Shown here: piece after piece, positions 23,001 through 31,390 of the stretch | Position numbering within the stretch: the first letter of the stretch is position 1 | Layout of the letters: each line of letters starts with the position of its first letter | Assembly: GCA_027575805.1 (NCBI GenBank) | Contig: JANBPU010000003.1 | Coordinates: 1 to 64,000, forward strand | Source of the DNA: Mycoemilia scoparia | Lineage: Eukaryota; Kickxellomycota; Kickxellomycetes; Kickxellales; Kickxellaceae | Length of the DNA stretch: 64,000 nt | Direction of reading: 5' to 3' | Position numbers and translations under genes: made by a program | The notes under the pieces: generated by a model | Database searches by the model: none | What the model was told of the DNA's origin: nothing | What the model saw: only the letters and a program-made list of their open reading frames with translations

Positions 23001-25709
23001 CAGGTTGACTGGGCTCATTTCCACAATGGTGTCGCCACCGCACTGTCAATCGATCAAGAGAGTGTCCACGACATCGAGCCATCGTGGGTTCTTCTCAACA
23101 GACCTGCCATCCCAGACCCAGAGGCCTTTGGACAGGAAGAGTTAACTGATCAGCAGCTTGAGGAGTTTGAAAATGCCTGTACCACGCATGCTGGATTTTT
23201 ATTCGGAGTGGGCCTTTTGACCACCACAGAGTCACCAATATCAAAAATTAAACCATGGCAAGTTTTTGGGTACCTAACCAACCGACATGAGTTTACCTCT
23301 GTTGCACTATTGCTGAGTAGAGCTTGTTCACAGGCAGGATCTATGGACGCCTCAGTCGCAAAGCTCCTAACCCTCCATATACCCGCATTGCTTCCAGCAG
23401 GGTCATCAGAGCTGATGCTTCTTTCGAACCGTACATGGAATGCAGCTATCCTTGGCATAGGAATGCTCTATCGTGGTAGCCAACATAGGCAGATGGCGGA
23501 GGTTATGCTTCATGAGATTGTTGTGGGCGGCGGTGACTATTCGCAGATAGGACCTGGAAATCACCTTGACAAGGGAGGAGATATCATTGATATTGGGATG
23601 GCATCAACTGAATGCCATTCCTTGGCATCTGGGTTTGCCCTTGGCTTGATAGTGCTTGGTAGAGGCACAAAAGCCACTGAATTGGCCGATATTCATTTCA
23701 TTGAATCACTCTCTTCATGCTTTTTGATTGAGGGCGTTGGAAGCATAACACATGATTCTGGAGGCGGCCCATCAAGGCTTGGAAACAAGCAGGATATCCA
23801 AGATCAGCCCAAACACCTGCTTTTCAACGATGAAAGGTTGGGCATCATGGGCTCCGACATCACTCACTTAACATCTCAACTCACAACTCGAACATTCTCT
23901 GCACCTGGTGCTATTATGGCACTTGGACTGATGTATCTCAGAACAAATGACCAGTTGGCTATATCACGACTTTCTCTTCCAGAAACTATAATATCACTAT
24001 GTTCAGTTCGTCCGTTCCTCATTATGCTGAGGACCATTTCAAAGTGTTTAGTTGAACTTGACACGGCTGTTCAGCCAACATATGACTGGCTATACTCCAA
24101 CCTTCCAAACAGTGTAATTGAGATTTGCACATATGGATCTTTAGTATCTGACATTAAATGCATTCCGAATGAGCTTCGAAGACTATTAGAAACACCCGAT
24201 CCAAAGCGGAAGAGCTATTTGACTGCATCGGATGTCCATGAACACCTTTCCTCATGCAAACGCATTCTGTTTAATGTAATTGCTGGTGGATGCTTTGGGC
24301 TGGCATTGGCATATGCTGGAACTGAAGATGCTCGATGCCGTGATATACTTTTGGCTCATATGGATATGTTTATGAATGAATCGGCTACGAGCACTACATC
24401 ATATGAAGCATCGCTAACCAGATCTACCGCGGCCATGTGTCTAAATGTAGTTGCATGCTCGCTTGCAATTGTCATGTCTGGAAGCGGGGATCTTGAAGTA
24501 CTGAAAAGGCTAAGAATGCTTCATGGCAGGCTCAACAGCAATGGAACTGCCAGCTATGGCAACCACATGGCATGGCATATGTCTATGGGCCTTTTATTCC
24601 TTGGGGGTGGGACCAGGTTCACTTTATCACGAACAAATGAAGCTATAGCAAATCTTGTAATTGCCTTCTATCCGCAATTCCCTAAATCTTCTAGCGATGA
24701 TCAATCTCACCTGCAAGCATGGCGACACATATGGGCTATGGCAGTACAAAAGCGGTGTTTAGTTGTTCGTGATGCTGATACTGGCAAAATAGTACCAGAT
24801 GCTGTGGTTGCAATAAAAGACAGCAACAGCATTGTTGAAAATCTCACCACACCTTGTCTAATGCCTTCTCTAGAGTCTGTTGACATGGTATCTGTGATTG
24901 AAGGCAAACAAACAAAAGAAATCGATGATACTGATAGCTTTGAAACTACCTACTTCCCACTTGAACTAGATTTACAAAGCAACCCTCAGTTGAGAGACAT
25001 AATCTTACAAAATCGAGTTATATATGTAAAGAAAGCTATAAAAAACAAAAGTTCGGACACATCAACACTCTATTCAACCACAGGTATCTACAAAATCATA
25101 AAGAGTAAAACAACGGATAAGCTGTCGTCGATAGATCTTGAACTGTCTACTGGGAACTCGTGGTTGGAGTTGCTAAAGAAAAGGGTTCTCAAGTCATTCG
25201 CCGTCCAGTGCTCGGTATTACCGAATATAGTTGTGGACTTGAGATTCATCAAAGCATCTGTTGAAATTCTAATGTCTGGAAGAATACCTTGGCTCATAAA
25301 CAGCACACAAAACTATAGTTCGGAAACGAGTGTTTTTGAGAGCACAAGCCCTTCAACAAATTATACTCTCAACTTGGCAATTGATACATGGCTGCAGATC
25401 AGAAATGAGACTAACAAACGAGCACTAGACCCTCAAAACCAAAAGGCATTGGCATCATTCTGGAACTCCGAATTCGTCCATGACTCTGCCAATACACAGC
25501 GTTTGCACATCATTCTTACGATTCTTGGATTGCCTACCCATCATGAATTCCATGTAATCAAGGACAGCTTAAAACCATTGCTAAATACATCGGGCAGCTT
25601 GAATATAGAAGAATCCATTGCATTTGTAGGTCATCTTTTACCAAGTCTTTCTCATGAATTGAAAAGATTGTTCTTGGAATCACTCTTGACCAGCATTAAA
25701 AATACTTAA
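20028..25709 (+). CDS. APC1: Anaphase-promoting complex subunit 1
   Basis: Unspliced, 1893 aa from the ATG at 20028, close to the size of animal APC1. The N-terminal half (about residues 1-540) fits the WD40-like region, with long Ser-rich loops (about 300-450) that in other species are phosphorylated and control Cdc20 access. The C-terminal half carries the PC (proteasome/cyclosome) repeats: AGFLFGVGLL near 1050, WNAAILGIGMLYRGS near 1137, ASGFALGLIVLGRGT near 1203, PGAIMALGLMYLRT near 1293 and FGLALAYAGTEDAR near 1425. APC1 is the largest scaffold of the APC/C ubiquitin ligase that triggers anaphase. A single 5.7-kb exon is striking beside its 9-exon neighbour. The upstream open extension (19788) is an alternative start that I do not favour. 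Confidence 0.92.
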   Translation: MPLALEVKAPSLSEQYLQEQHPTRTAKGFTNTNARPQHIVDYYYHHTSPSDNPSDRSSDGRLHKDEAYIYESKIVWCKNDMFLRSFELGQDLPSVGINEPIHIEKALFTSFDTGGPTKATKPLNANLQTRALCVFFSDMLKIYMENGEVHTICVSFEVLEAKPLYKGMIIQRKLADYEKSTNGQFDMFSIANTPITFSLISPTGKFRPISISKPTPPSTPHNSKLSKIKGPSYINRTDLSSQGNSVEKFSDHDCLLKCTIKTPELGAQHIVFYNTKKKIHSVYRYKIELEPEPTFNSNKDLSGNQGKSFDHAPPVTSGVKWDQNISISSSPYHMRDSVGAGGLSIDRRRTTIHGSARRRSNANYNPTTARNDNRLLTMGRMMSHDSPSLNLFQEAYDYLEPDTSEVLVSSPGGQSYLEIFPTKNTDASIFTVSDIFGDTILCIHDGISSILGGFSIRDKKSVFEVPATSAIPIQATRSHPYNDLLYLSKEGKMHLWVGIGSPITIEKIGHIPEGSRLYSNSINKASIHPPKTLKDVSQMELSLTLRPQSQLVRSVLDCLSFCLPHDLYASLRTSFFEKQILSRVLCRSEWLNLKRFWVPDKGEDKSISNLHSAAREALAAFDLPIVYTLHLLYLSMTLDRQTSADDLKRIAELLISLSARSGMQLFWDYYCFNHPDLTSDARLANFDSKSMAANISPPDFLIWMKAASENNENKAIPFPTLEDIQQIFSINGVNPLKRSHGYTSHLNLSVSVFEILLSNENAREAILEKLLDIGLDWEFLKRLSPGLSIIFISMIQNLRENPSKHWSSKIYEFIYRNDIALTVTKKSPHTKHPLENSRLDNDATLQAEISTPETITSMSEAITSAYEGSGTIKQKHDDLTPHELSQMQFRKDLRIEDVARMLRSSAPARLKLPPNQHDGMTEEELDEVYNDYVAMASGRIMALPSGRALFTYSTTDFPRHGRMAIAPLSLSGKFPGMKTPKDIDPAKVLPYQVDWAHFHNGVATALSIDQESVHDIEPSWVLLNRPAIPDPEAFGQEELTDQQLEEFENACTTHAGFLFGVGLLTTTESPISKIKPWQVFGYLTNRHEFTSVALLLSRACSQAGSMDASVAKLLTLHIPALLPAGSSELMLLSNRTWNAAILGIGMLYRGSQHRQMAEVMLHEIVVGGGDYSQIGPGNHLDKGGDIIDIGMASTECHSLASGFALGLIVLGRGTKATELADIHFIESLSSCFLIEGVGSITHDSGGGPSRLGNKQDIQDQPKHLLFNDERLGIMGSDITHLTSQLTTRTFSAPGAIMALGLMYLRTNDQLAISRLSLPETIISLCSVRPFLIMLRTISKCLVELDTAVQPTYDWLYSNLPNSVIEICTYGSLVSDIKCIPNELRRLLETPDPKRKSYLTASDVHEHLSSCKRILFNVIAGGCFGLALAYAGTEDARCRDILLAHMDMFMNESATSTTSYEASLTRSTAAMCLNVVACSLAIVMSGSGDLEVLKRLRMLHGRLNSNGTASYGNHMAWHMSMGLLFLGGGTRFTLSRTNEAIANLVIAFYPQFPKSSSDDQSHLQAWRHIWAMAVQKRCLVVRDADTGKIVPDAVVAIKDSNSIVENLTTPCLMPSLESVDMVSVIEGKQTKEIDDTDSFETTYFPLELDLQSNPQLRDIILQNRVIYVKKAIKNKSSDTSTLYSTTGIYKIIKSKTTDKLSSIDLELSTGNSWLELLKKRVLKSFAVQCSVLPNIVVDLRFIKASVEILMSGRIPWLINSTQNYSSETSVFESTSPSTNYTLNLAIDTWLQIRNETNKRALDPQNQKALASFWNSEFVHDSANTQRLHIILTILGLPTHHEFHVIKDSLKPLLNTSGSLNIEESIAFVGHLLPSLSHELKRLFLESLLTSIKNT

Positions 25710-25730
25710 CCATTTTCAATACCTTGCTCT

Positions 25731-25736
25731 AATAAA
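25731..25736 (+). terminator. Polyadenylation signal of APC1
   Basis: AATAAA 22 nt after the APC1 stop codon, inside the 169-bp convergent gap to RPL28. Confidence 0.5.
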
Positions 25737-25878
25737 TAAGATCACAATAATCTATCATACATGTGTTTCACATTATTATTCGACAATTTTCAAGTGAAGA
25801 AAACAATATATTGATAGGCATTTATTAGTGATCTCCAAATAACGTGCCAAAATGATTATTGCAGTGCTAAAAATGAAT

Positions 25879-26899
25879 TTAGGCAGTAAGAACAACGGCA
25901 CCACCAGCCTTCTTGATTTTAGCCTCAGCGTTGGAGGAAATGTAACGGGTCTTGACAATGATGGGCTGCTTTGGAAGAGCACCACGAGCCAAAACCTTGG
26001 CGTAGCCCTATTAAAGTTCACATAATACATTTTTGTTTAGAAATTATAAGCACGTTATTGTGACAAAACAATTCAGCAGAATTCTTAAAGGGAAAATACT
26101 TACGTGGCGAACGACATCAACGACAGGGGCGAGCTCCTTGTTCTCAGAGACCTTAGCACGAGACTCGGCATCAACGAGGGTCCAGATCTTGTCAAGGTTG
26201 ACGGTGGGCTTCCAGAACTGGTTCTTGGTCTTGTGGAAGTAACGCATACCGACCTTACCGAAGTAACCAGGATGGTATTTGTCCATCAAAGTTCTGTGGT
26301 GGTGCAGACCACCAGCCTTACCACGACCTCCGGGGTGCTTACGGTGCTTGCCTAAATAATGCCAAATTTAAAAGGTGATGTTAGAATTACTCCGAATTAA
26401 ATGCATAGTAGTATATAATGATAGCTTTAATTATTTAAAATGCTGTACATATACATACCAATACGACCGTGACCGGCTGAAACGTGGCCGCGCAACTTGC
26501 GAGTCTTTTGTGTTCTGGTCGGCTATTAAATGGCATTGCATTAAAACCATATTAGTATAATGCAATTATTGAACCATTAGCAATTTTGGGAAATGTCTGT
26601 ATATATATATGTGTGTGTATGTGTGTTTCTCAGACTATCAAATATAAGTCGAAGTTGTTCAAAATATCATGAACATTTTGTATCCCCAAAATATCGGTAT
26701 GCATCCATCCATCCTTTAAAATAAGCATCCATTATCCGGATACGCATCCACAACTTGGACATATATTTTATTATTGATAAAGCGGAGAAGAGTTCGCAAT
26801 CCATCCATATAGATATTGATATGGTTGTCACGGATTCACTTCTTTACGGATGGATGCGGCAGTCTGGAAATCGTTATAATTTATATATAAGCTTACCAT
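25879..26899 (-). CDS. RPL28: 60S ribosomal protein uL15 (L27a/L28), 4 exons
   Basis: Spliced model, 147 aa. Minus-strand exons: 26897-26899 (ATG only), 26459-26522, 26104-26351, 25879-26007; the phases close. The protein starts [20 protein letters not shown], then [13 protein letters not shown] and the HHHRT loop, and ends VLTA. This is the eukaryotic uL15 pattern, rich in Gly, His and Lys, and its length fits. It sits in the large subunit near the peptide exit side. The first coding exon is only the start codon, with a good GTAAGC donor, and intron 1 (374 nt) is by far the longest here, typical of ribosomal-protein genes. It is head to head with NIP7. Confidence 0.95.
26698..26862. repeat. 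Clustered GCATCCA repeats and a palindrome in RPL28 intron 1
   Basis: GCATCCATCCATCC occurs at 26701, GCATCCA again near 26725 and 26744, and the inverted TGGATGC near 26851. A TATCCGGATA palindrome lies between. All are inside the 374-nt first intron. They could be a transcriptional enhancer or a hairpin-forming relic. Confidence 0.4.
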
Positions 26900-27283
26900 T
26901 TTAAGTTCTACGGCTAAGCAGAAATATACATAAAGAGGAAGAATAACAGCTTTGGTGGGCTTTCTGGCTCTTTACAGGCTTCAGAATCCAACACATCTAC
27001 CAACCTCAATCAGTTGGTCCAGGCACACACATGCACACACACACACGTATTCAACTGTATCAACTAGATTGAGTATTAGATACATTTCCCCTAATCATAG
27101 CATTCAACGAAGCCACGAATGATCAAATCAAATTGGACTTTGGGAATGCCATTTTTCTTTTAAACCCAAACTCAAAAGTTTGAAAGATCAAAAATAATTG
27201 AATTTTAAAGGCTTTATGATTTTTTGTAGAGCACTCCTTTCCAAAACCTCGCTCTGTTATTAATTCAAACACGATTCCACATA
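26900..27283. promoter_or_regulatory. Divergent RPL28/NIP7 promoter region
   Basis: 384 bp between two ATGs on opposite strands, one for a ribosomal protein and one for a 60S assembly factor. It includes a (CA)n tract near 27027-27046. I see no motif that I can name with confidence. Confidence 0.5.
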
Positions 27284-28294
27284 ATGAGACCCCTTACAGA
27301 CGAAGAGACAAAGACCTTTTTCGAAAAGCTTTCAAAATAGTAAGTAGTCAATTGTAGAGTAAACGCTCTTGAATGTATAAGCCATAGTAGCTATGGCTGT
27401 CCGAAATGTTCAGCACTTTGGCTTGATACTTACCAAGCCAACTGTCATATGATATGTTTCTTTTGAGTAGCATTGGAAGAAACATTGAGCACTTAATAGA
27501 GAGAGAGGATGAGCATTATGTATTCAGACTACAAAAAGATCGCGTATACTATGTCAGGCAAGTCTAAACAAATATACGGTGAACATACGTGACTATTAGT
27601 ATAGTCAGAAATGGATTTTACATCAAACTCAAGAAGCTGACTATTTATTTAACATACCAATTAGTGAGGCTATAATGAGGCAGGCTACAAGTATTGGCCG
27701 TACGAATCTTATCAGTCTTGGTATTTGCTTTGGAAAATTCACAAAATCAGGAAAATTTCGTCTCCATATCACCGCACTTCCCTACCTTGCACAATATGCT
27801 ACGGTGAGTCAGCAATGGCCAAATATACAAACATGCATATATATACTCTTGAATATCACGAATTGCAAACTAAGTGGGCTAATGTGTGTAACCAAATAGT
27901 ACAAAATCTGGATTAAACCAAATGGCGAGATGAGCTTCCTTTATGGAAACAACGTCGCGAAGGCACATGTTAAACGCGCTACTGATGACACCCCAGAACA
28001 CCAGGGGGTTGTGATATACAACTCAAACGACATTCCATTGGTATGTAGTAGATATTGCAGATGACATTCAAGCTGCCATAAGATAGGGTGTAACATATAT
28101 ATATATATATATATATATATGCTTACTCAGTCAACCCAACATACCAATCAATTTCGATTGCACTGTTTATTTAGGGATTCGGAGTTACAGCTCGCTCAAC
28201 AGTGGATACACGGAAACTGGACCCCAGCGCAATAGTGGTATTCCATCAGTCGGATGTTGGAGAATATCTTCGCGACGAAGATACCCTATTCTAA
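27284..28294 (+). CDS. NIP7: 60S ribosome biogenesis factor Nip7, 5 exons
   Basis: Spliced model, 200 aa: exons 27284-27339, 27471-27557, 27605-27803, 27900-28040, 28175-28294, phases closing. It starts [21 protein letters not shown] and carries the [20 protein letters not shown] block linking the N-terminal domain to the C-terminal PUA RNA-binding domain ([49 protein letters not shown]). Nip7 acts in 27S pre-rRNA processing. It is about 20 residues longer than usual; the extra length is mainly around exon 3 and [12 protein letters not shown]. Intron 2 (27558-27604, 47 nt) appears to use a GC donor. Intron 4 holds a 26-nt AT repeat. Confidence 0.93.
28095..28120. repeat. (AT)n microsatellite in NIP7 intron 4
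   Basis: Thirteen uninterrupted AT units between the exon 4 donor and the exon 5 acceptor. Confidence 0.85.
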
Positions 28295-28927
28295 TAAACA
28301 ACAAAATTTTGATTTCATTCTCAGTGAAAAATCATACATATGCAATTATACGTTTTCCAAAAGTCAATTTATTTACTATCAGCTTTAAAAACATACCAAT
28401 ACAATATGTATAACTATCACTGGGTCTTCTCTGTTTAAGTTTCAACAATTATTTAGGAGATTCTTGCAAATGTATCGTGATTTTTGAAGGGTGACTTTTG
28501 GTGGCCACCGATTATAGGGGCAATCCCGGCCAAATGAGTGACTCTATAGCCCTTCATAAATAACTACCCATATTACCCAAATTTGGTACATTAAATTTTA
28601 GCACATATATTAAAATTGAAGATAAAGCCAATGCTTCAAGAACAACATCTTCAAAGCAAAGTATTATAAAGATTAGTGCTATTACTAGGCACAGCACTAG
28701 TATGGAAAATTAGCAAATCCATCATAAAAGACAAAGGAGGTTAGAGAGAAGAATCAAGCGAACATTTGGGAATAACATTTATAAATTTAGAAGAGATAAG
28801 AAAGGGATATAATAGGGTAAGTAGGTCAGTTTATGTAAGGCATTGATTGTGCAATGACTTAGATATGATTTTGGGGTATAACATAACCAAGAATTTTCAT
28901 AATCGCATGCCAAAGGCCATTCATTAT
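28295..28927. other. Convergent intergenic region NIP7/ELO
   Basis: AT-rich, holding MITE copy C. No gene seen. Confidence 0.55.
28471..28573 (-). mobile_element. MITE-like element, copy C (inverted)
   Basis: About 103 bp. The left end TGATTTTTGAAGGG pairs with the right end CCCTTCATAAATAACTACCCATAT. The interior TTTGGTGGCCACCGATTATA and GGGGCAATC..CGGCCAAATG are the reverse complement of copies A, B and D. It shares the segment AAATGAGTGACTCTATAGCC with copy F. Confidence 0.7.
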
Positions 28928-29812
28928 TTACTGGGTCTTTTGTTTGGATGCCTTCGACTTTCCATAGCTCTTCTGGAAGAACTGGACAAACAAGACCAGA
29001 TAGCTGGAGAGAAGGGCGCAGCCGAATACAGCGGCAGTCTCAGTACCTCTGCAGTCACCAATATGTGGCAATGATGGGATGTAGCGGGAGGCAATGAGCT
29101 GGTATGTGCAGAAGTAAACAAAGCCAAGGTCGATGATGAACTGGACAATCTGGATAGTGGTGACCCACTGTTTCCACCAGATCTTGGCGCCCTGAGCAGT
29201 GCGGAAGTAGTAGTAGTACATGATGATATGTACAAAGAGGTTGAGCACGACAGGAACCCATGAGACCGACGTTGTGCCTTGGAGCTGGGTGAAGCAGAGA
29301 ACCATGGTAAGAGAGTGGTGGTAAACATGCAAGAACTGGAGTGGCTTCTTTTTGAGGACGAGGAACAAGGTATCGGTAAATTCGACCCACTTGGTCAGGT
29401 AGTTTAGGTAGTATAGCAATTCGAGCTTCTGGGTCCAGGCGTCATTGTGGCACACAGCGTAGAAAAGTCCATGTTCACGGAGCATGGGAACCAAAGTCTC
29501 GGCAAATAGAGCGAACAGGGCAGCTGAAATTAGACAAAGCGACAAGTTGTGGAGCTGGGTGAGGCCTCTTAGCTTGAATGGCTCTCTAGAACGCATTAGT
29601 CTTTGGCCTCCCAGCATTACAGCAAGGTAGATGGCAAAGCCCAGGCCAACCTCGAGCCAGGTAGAAAGGACAGTGGTGCCTGACTCCCAACGCCATTCCT
29701 GACGGTTAATTTGGAACTTCTCAAGGAGGACGGTCAGGATGGTGTCAGGTGTTGGAGATAGGAGAGTACCAGTGAAACCAGCGGATGGACTACCGGCACG
29801 TTGTGAAGCCAT
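28928..29812 (-). CDS. ELO-family very-long-chain fatty acid elongase (3-ketoacyl-CoA synthase)
   Basis: Unspliced, 294 aa. It carries the catalytic histidine box HVYHH near residue 162, preceded by KWVEFTDTLFLVLKKKPLQFLH, a conserved ELO block. It is followed by NLFVHIIMYYYYF and WKQWVTTIQIVQFIIDL. About seven hydrophobic segments fit the ER multi-pass fold. ELO enzymes condense malonyl-CoA with acyl-CoA in the first step of each elongation cycle. The C-terminus is lysine-rich (KSYGKSKASKQKTQ), and a lysine-rich ER-retention-type tail is common in this family. The sequence does not tell whether the substrate is saturated, mono- or polyunsaturated, so I give no Elo number. Confidence 0.93.
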   Translation of the reverse strand: MASQRAGSPSAGFTGTLLSPTPDTILTVLLEKFQINRQEWRWESGTTVLSTWLEVGLGFAIYLAVMLGGQRLMRSREPFKLRGLTQLHNLSLCLISAALFALFAETLVPMLREHGLFYAVCHNDAWTQKLELLYYLNYLTKWVEFTDTLFLVLKKKPLQFLHVYHHSLTMVLCFTQLQGTTSVSWVPVVLNLFVHIIMYYYYFRTAQGAKIWWKQWVTTIQIVQFIIDLGFVYFCTYQLIASRYIPSLPHIGDCRGTETAAVFGCALLSSYLVLFVQFFQKSYGKSKASKQKTQ

Positions 29813-31021
29813 ATCGTAAGTTTATATCAATTGATGGATTGAGCTCTGCTTGTGATGGTGGTGGCTAAGGGTTGGATGGAGCGTGCGCCAGGCAGGGAAT
29901 GGTGGTAAAATAACGGATAAAGGGAGAGATAGTTTTCAAGGTCGAAAGAGGGGCAGACTTAAGGATAGGGAGGACTTTATAAAGAAAAAGAGGAGGGTAA
30001 GCAGGGAATGGCAAGACAGTGTTTTGAATAATTGGCAAGATGAGGTTGGGACCTTAATGAGAGCAAAATAGATGGGTTCTAATGGGGCTCGCAGCAATGA
30101 GGCACCCCACGAAAAAAGTACACAAACGACCGCCCAACGACTGATGTTGCTACTAGAATTGCTAAAGTAAAGTGCTGAGAGAGGACAAAACTTGTTCCAT
30201 TTGCTTTGAGCTATGCAGCCAAACATTACAGCCCAAAAGAATGCATAGCCTGGTCACTGTGATGCGGATCTTGGCTGGTGTGACCAATCGGGGCCATGGA
30301 GCTTATTAGAACCGCCACTATTGCTATCAGTTTATTGATTCTGTTTTGTACTCGACTAGTCAAAACCTCTATCTTTTGAAGCTTCAGCACGTGAGATTCT
30401 CTTGCTCCCCAGCCACCACTGAGCCCTATGGTTCCCTTTAATGCTTCTGAATAGTAGTCGGCTGGCATATGGTCCCACAAAGGCTCTAGATTGGCAAGCA
30501 AACATCCACGCAGCTTTGCTTAGTTTGTGATTTGTATCCCAAGTATTGTCCCCATATTATGCAAATTTTACATAAATTTAATATCTGTCCAAAAGCCCAA
30601 AACCGGCACCACCGCTTGTTTTTGTTTCTGTAGCAACAGCCACATTCGTCAACCCCAATAAGGAAGAATCATAAATAATAATTTTAGATAAACTGATATC
30701 TCATTAACACTCAGAACAGAACAGAGTTGTGACTGCTATTGCTTTTGTTGGTGCGACAACCGCACGAAAAGCTGTTTTCTTTTGGAAAGAAAACCTCTGT
30801 TCAGAGCATGTACACTGAGACAATGTGCTTGGCATTAAAGATAAGACCTGCTCGAAAACTGGTAAAAGCCATATATGGATCTATAGTTGACATACACTTT
30901 GTCTTGAACAGAGTATAAGGACTGAGGTTTGCTTGCATTTATGTTTCAGACCGATAAGGTCTAGTGTTAAATTCCCCTAAATGATTCAGTTTTAATGGGA
31001 AGTGGGACTGCTTTTTTTGTT
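29813..31021. other. Intergenic region upstream of the elongase
   Basis: This should hold the elongase promoter. I see no supported exon, although a minus-strand gene beginning at 31360 might continue into 30500-31020. The frame at 30226-30501 lacks an ATG at its start. Confidence 0.45.
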
Positions 31022-31360
31022 TCAGATTACCTTTTTGCTTATCAACCCCTGAACCGCTTCTACCCAAGTTGCTTCTAGATTGCAGTCTTTCCTTTTTATT
31101 ATATTGATGTGGTTTTGATTGAACTTTAGGGTGCCAGTTGAAGGAGGCTCCAGGATGTGGTTGTTCCCATAGCCTGTATAAAGTGGTTTCTTCTTTTTTA
31201 AAAGATAATCTAAAATCAGGAACGCGTAAACTGCTATCATAATTAGATTAGGGTTAATGATAATATTTGGCGTTTCAAGTGTTTTGTTGTCTATAACAGG
31301 TGGTTTCTGAGCGAGGCTTTGAATAAGAGTATAGCTTCTCTTTTGCTCTGTACTTTTCAT
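31022..31360 (-). CDS. Hypothetical small membrane protein, possibly first exon of a longer gene
   Basis: Open frame of 112 codons from a true ATG, with mixed codon use unlike the AT-rich flanks. One hydrophobic segment (residues about 38-53, NLIMIAVYAFLILDYL) is followed by KKKK, which suggests a single membrane span. I do not recognise the family. The frame ends ISKKVI-stop, but AAG|GTAATC there could be a splice donor, so the gene may continue leftward. It is divergent from the SANTA gene, with only 30 bp between the ATGs, so 5' ends must overlap if both are real. Confidence 0.35.
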   Translation of the reverse strand: MKSTEQKRSYTLIQSLAQKPPVIDNKTLETPNIIINPNLIMIAVYAFLILDYLLKKKKPLYTGYGNNHILEPPSTGTLKFNQNHINIIKRKDCNLEATWVEAVQGLISKKVI

Positions 31361-31390
31361 GCTATCATCTGATTCTTTTTACAACCACAT

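Noticed and set aside
26523..26896. snoRNA in RPL28 intron 1
   Set aside because: A CTGA-like box D is present near 26630, but I could not find a matching box C; only a relaxed match exists.
30226..30501. 91-codon minus-strand frame
   Set aside because: Begins with TTG, not ATG, and shows no recognisable domain; could at most be part of a spliced gene.
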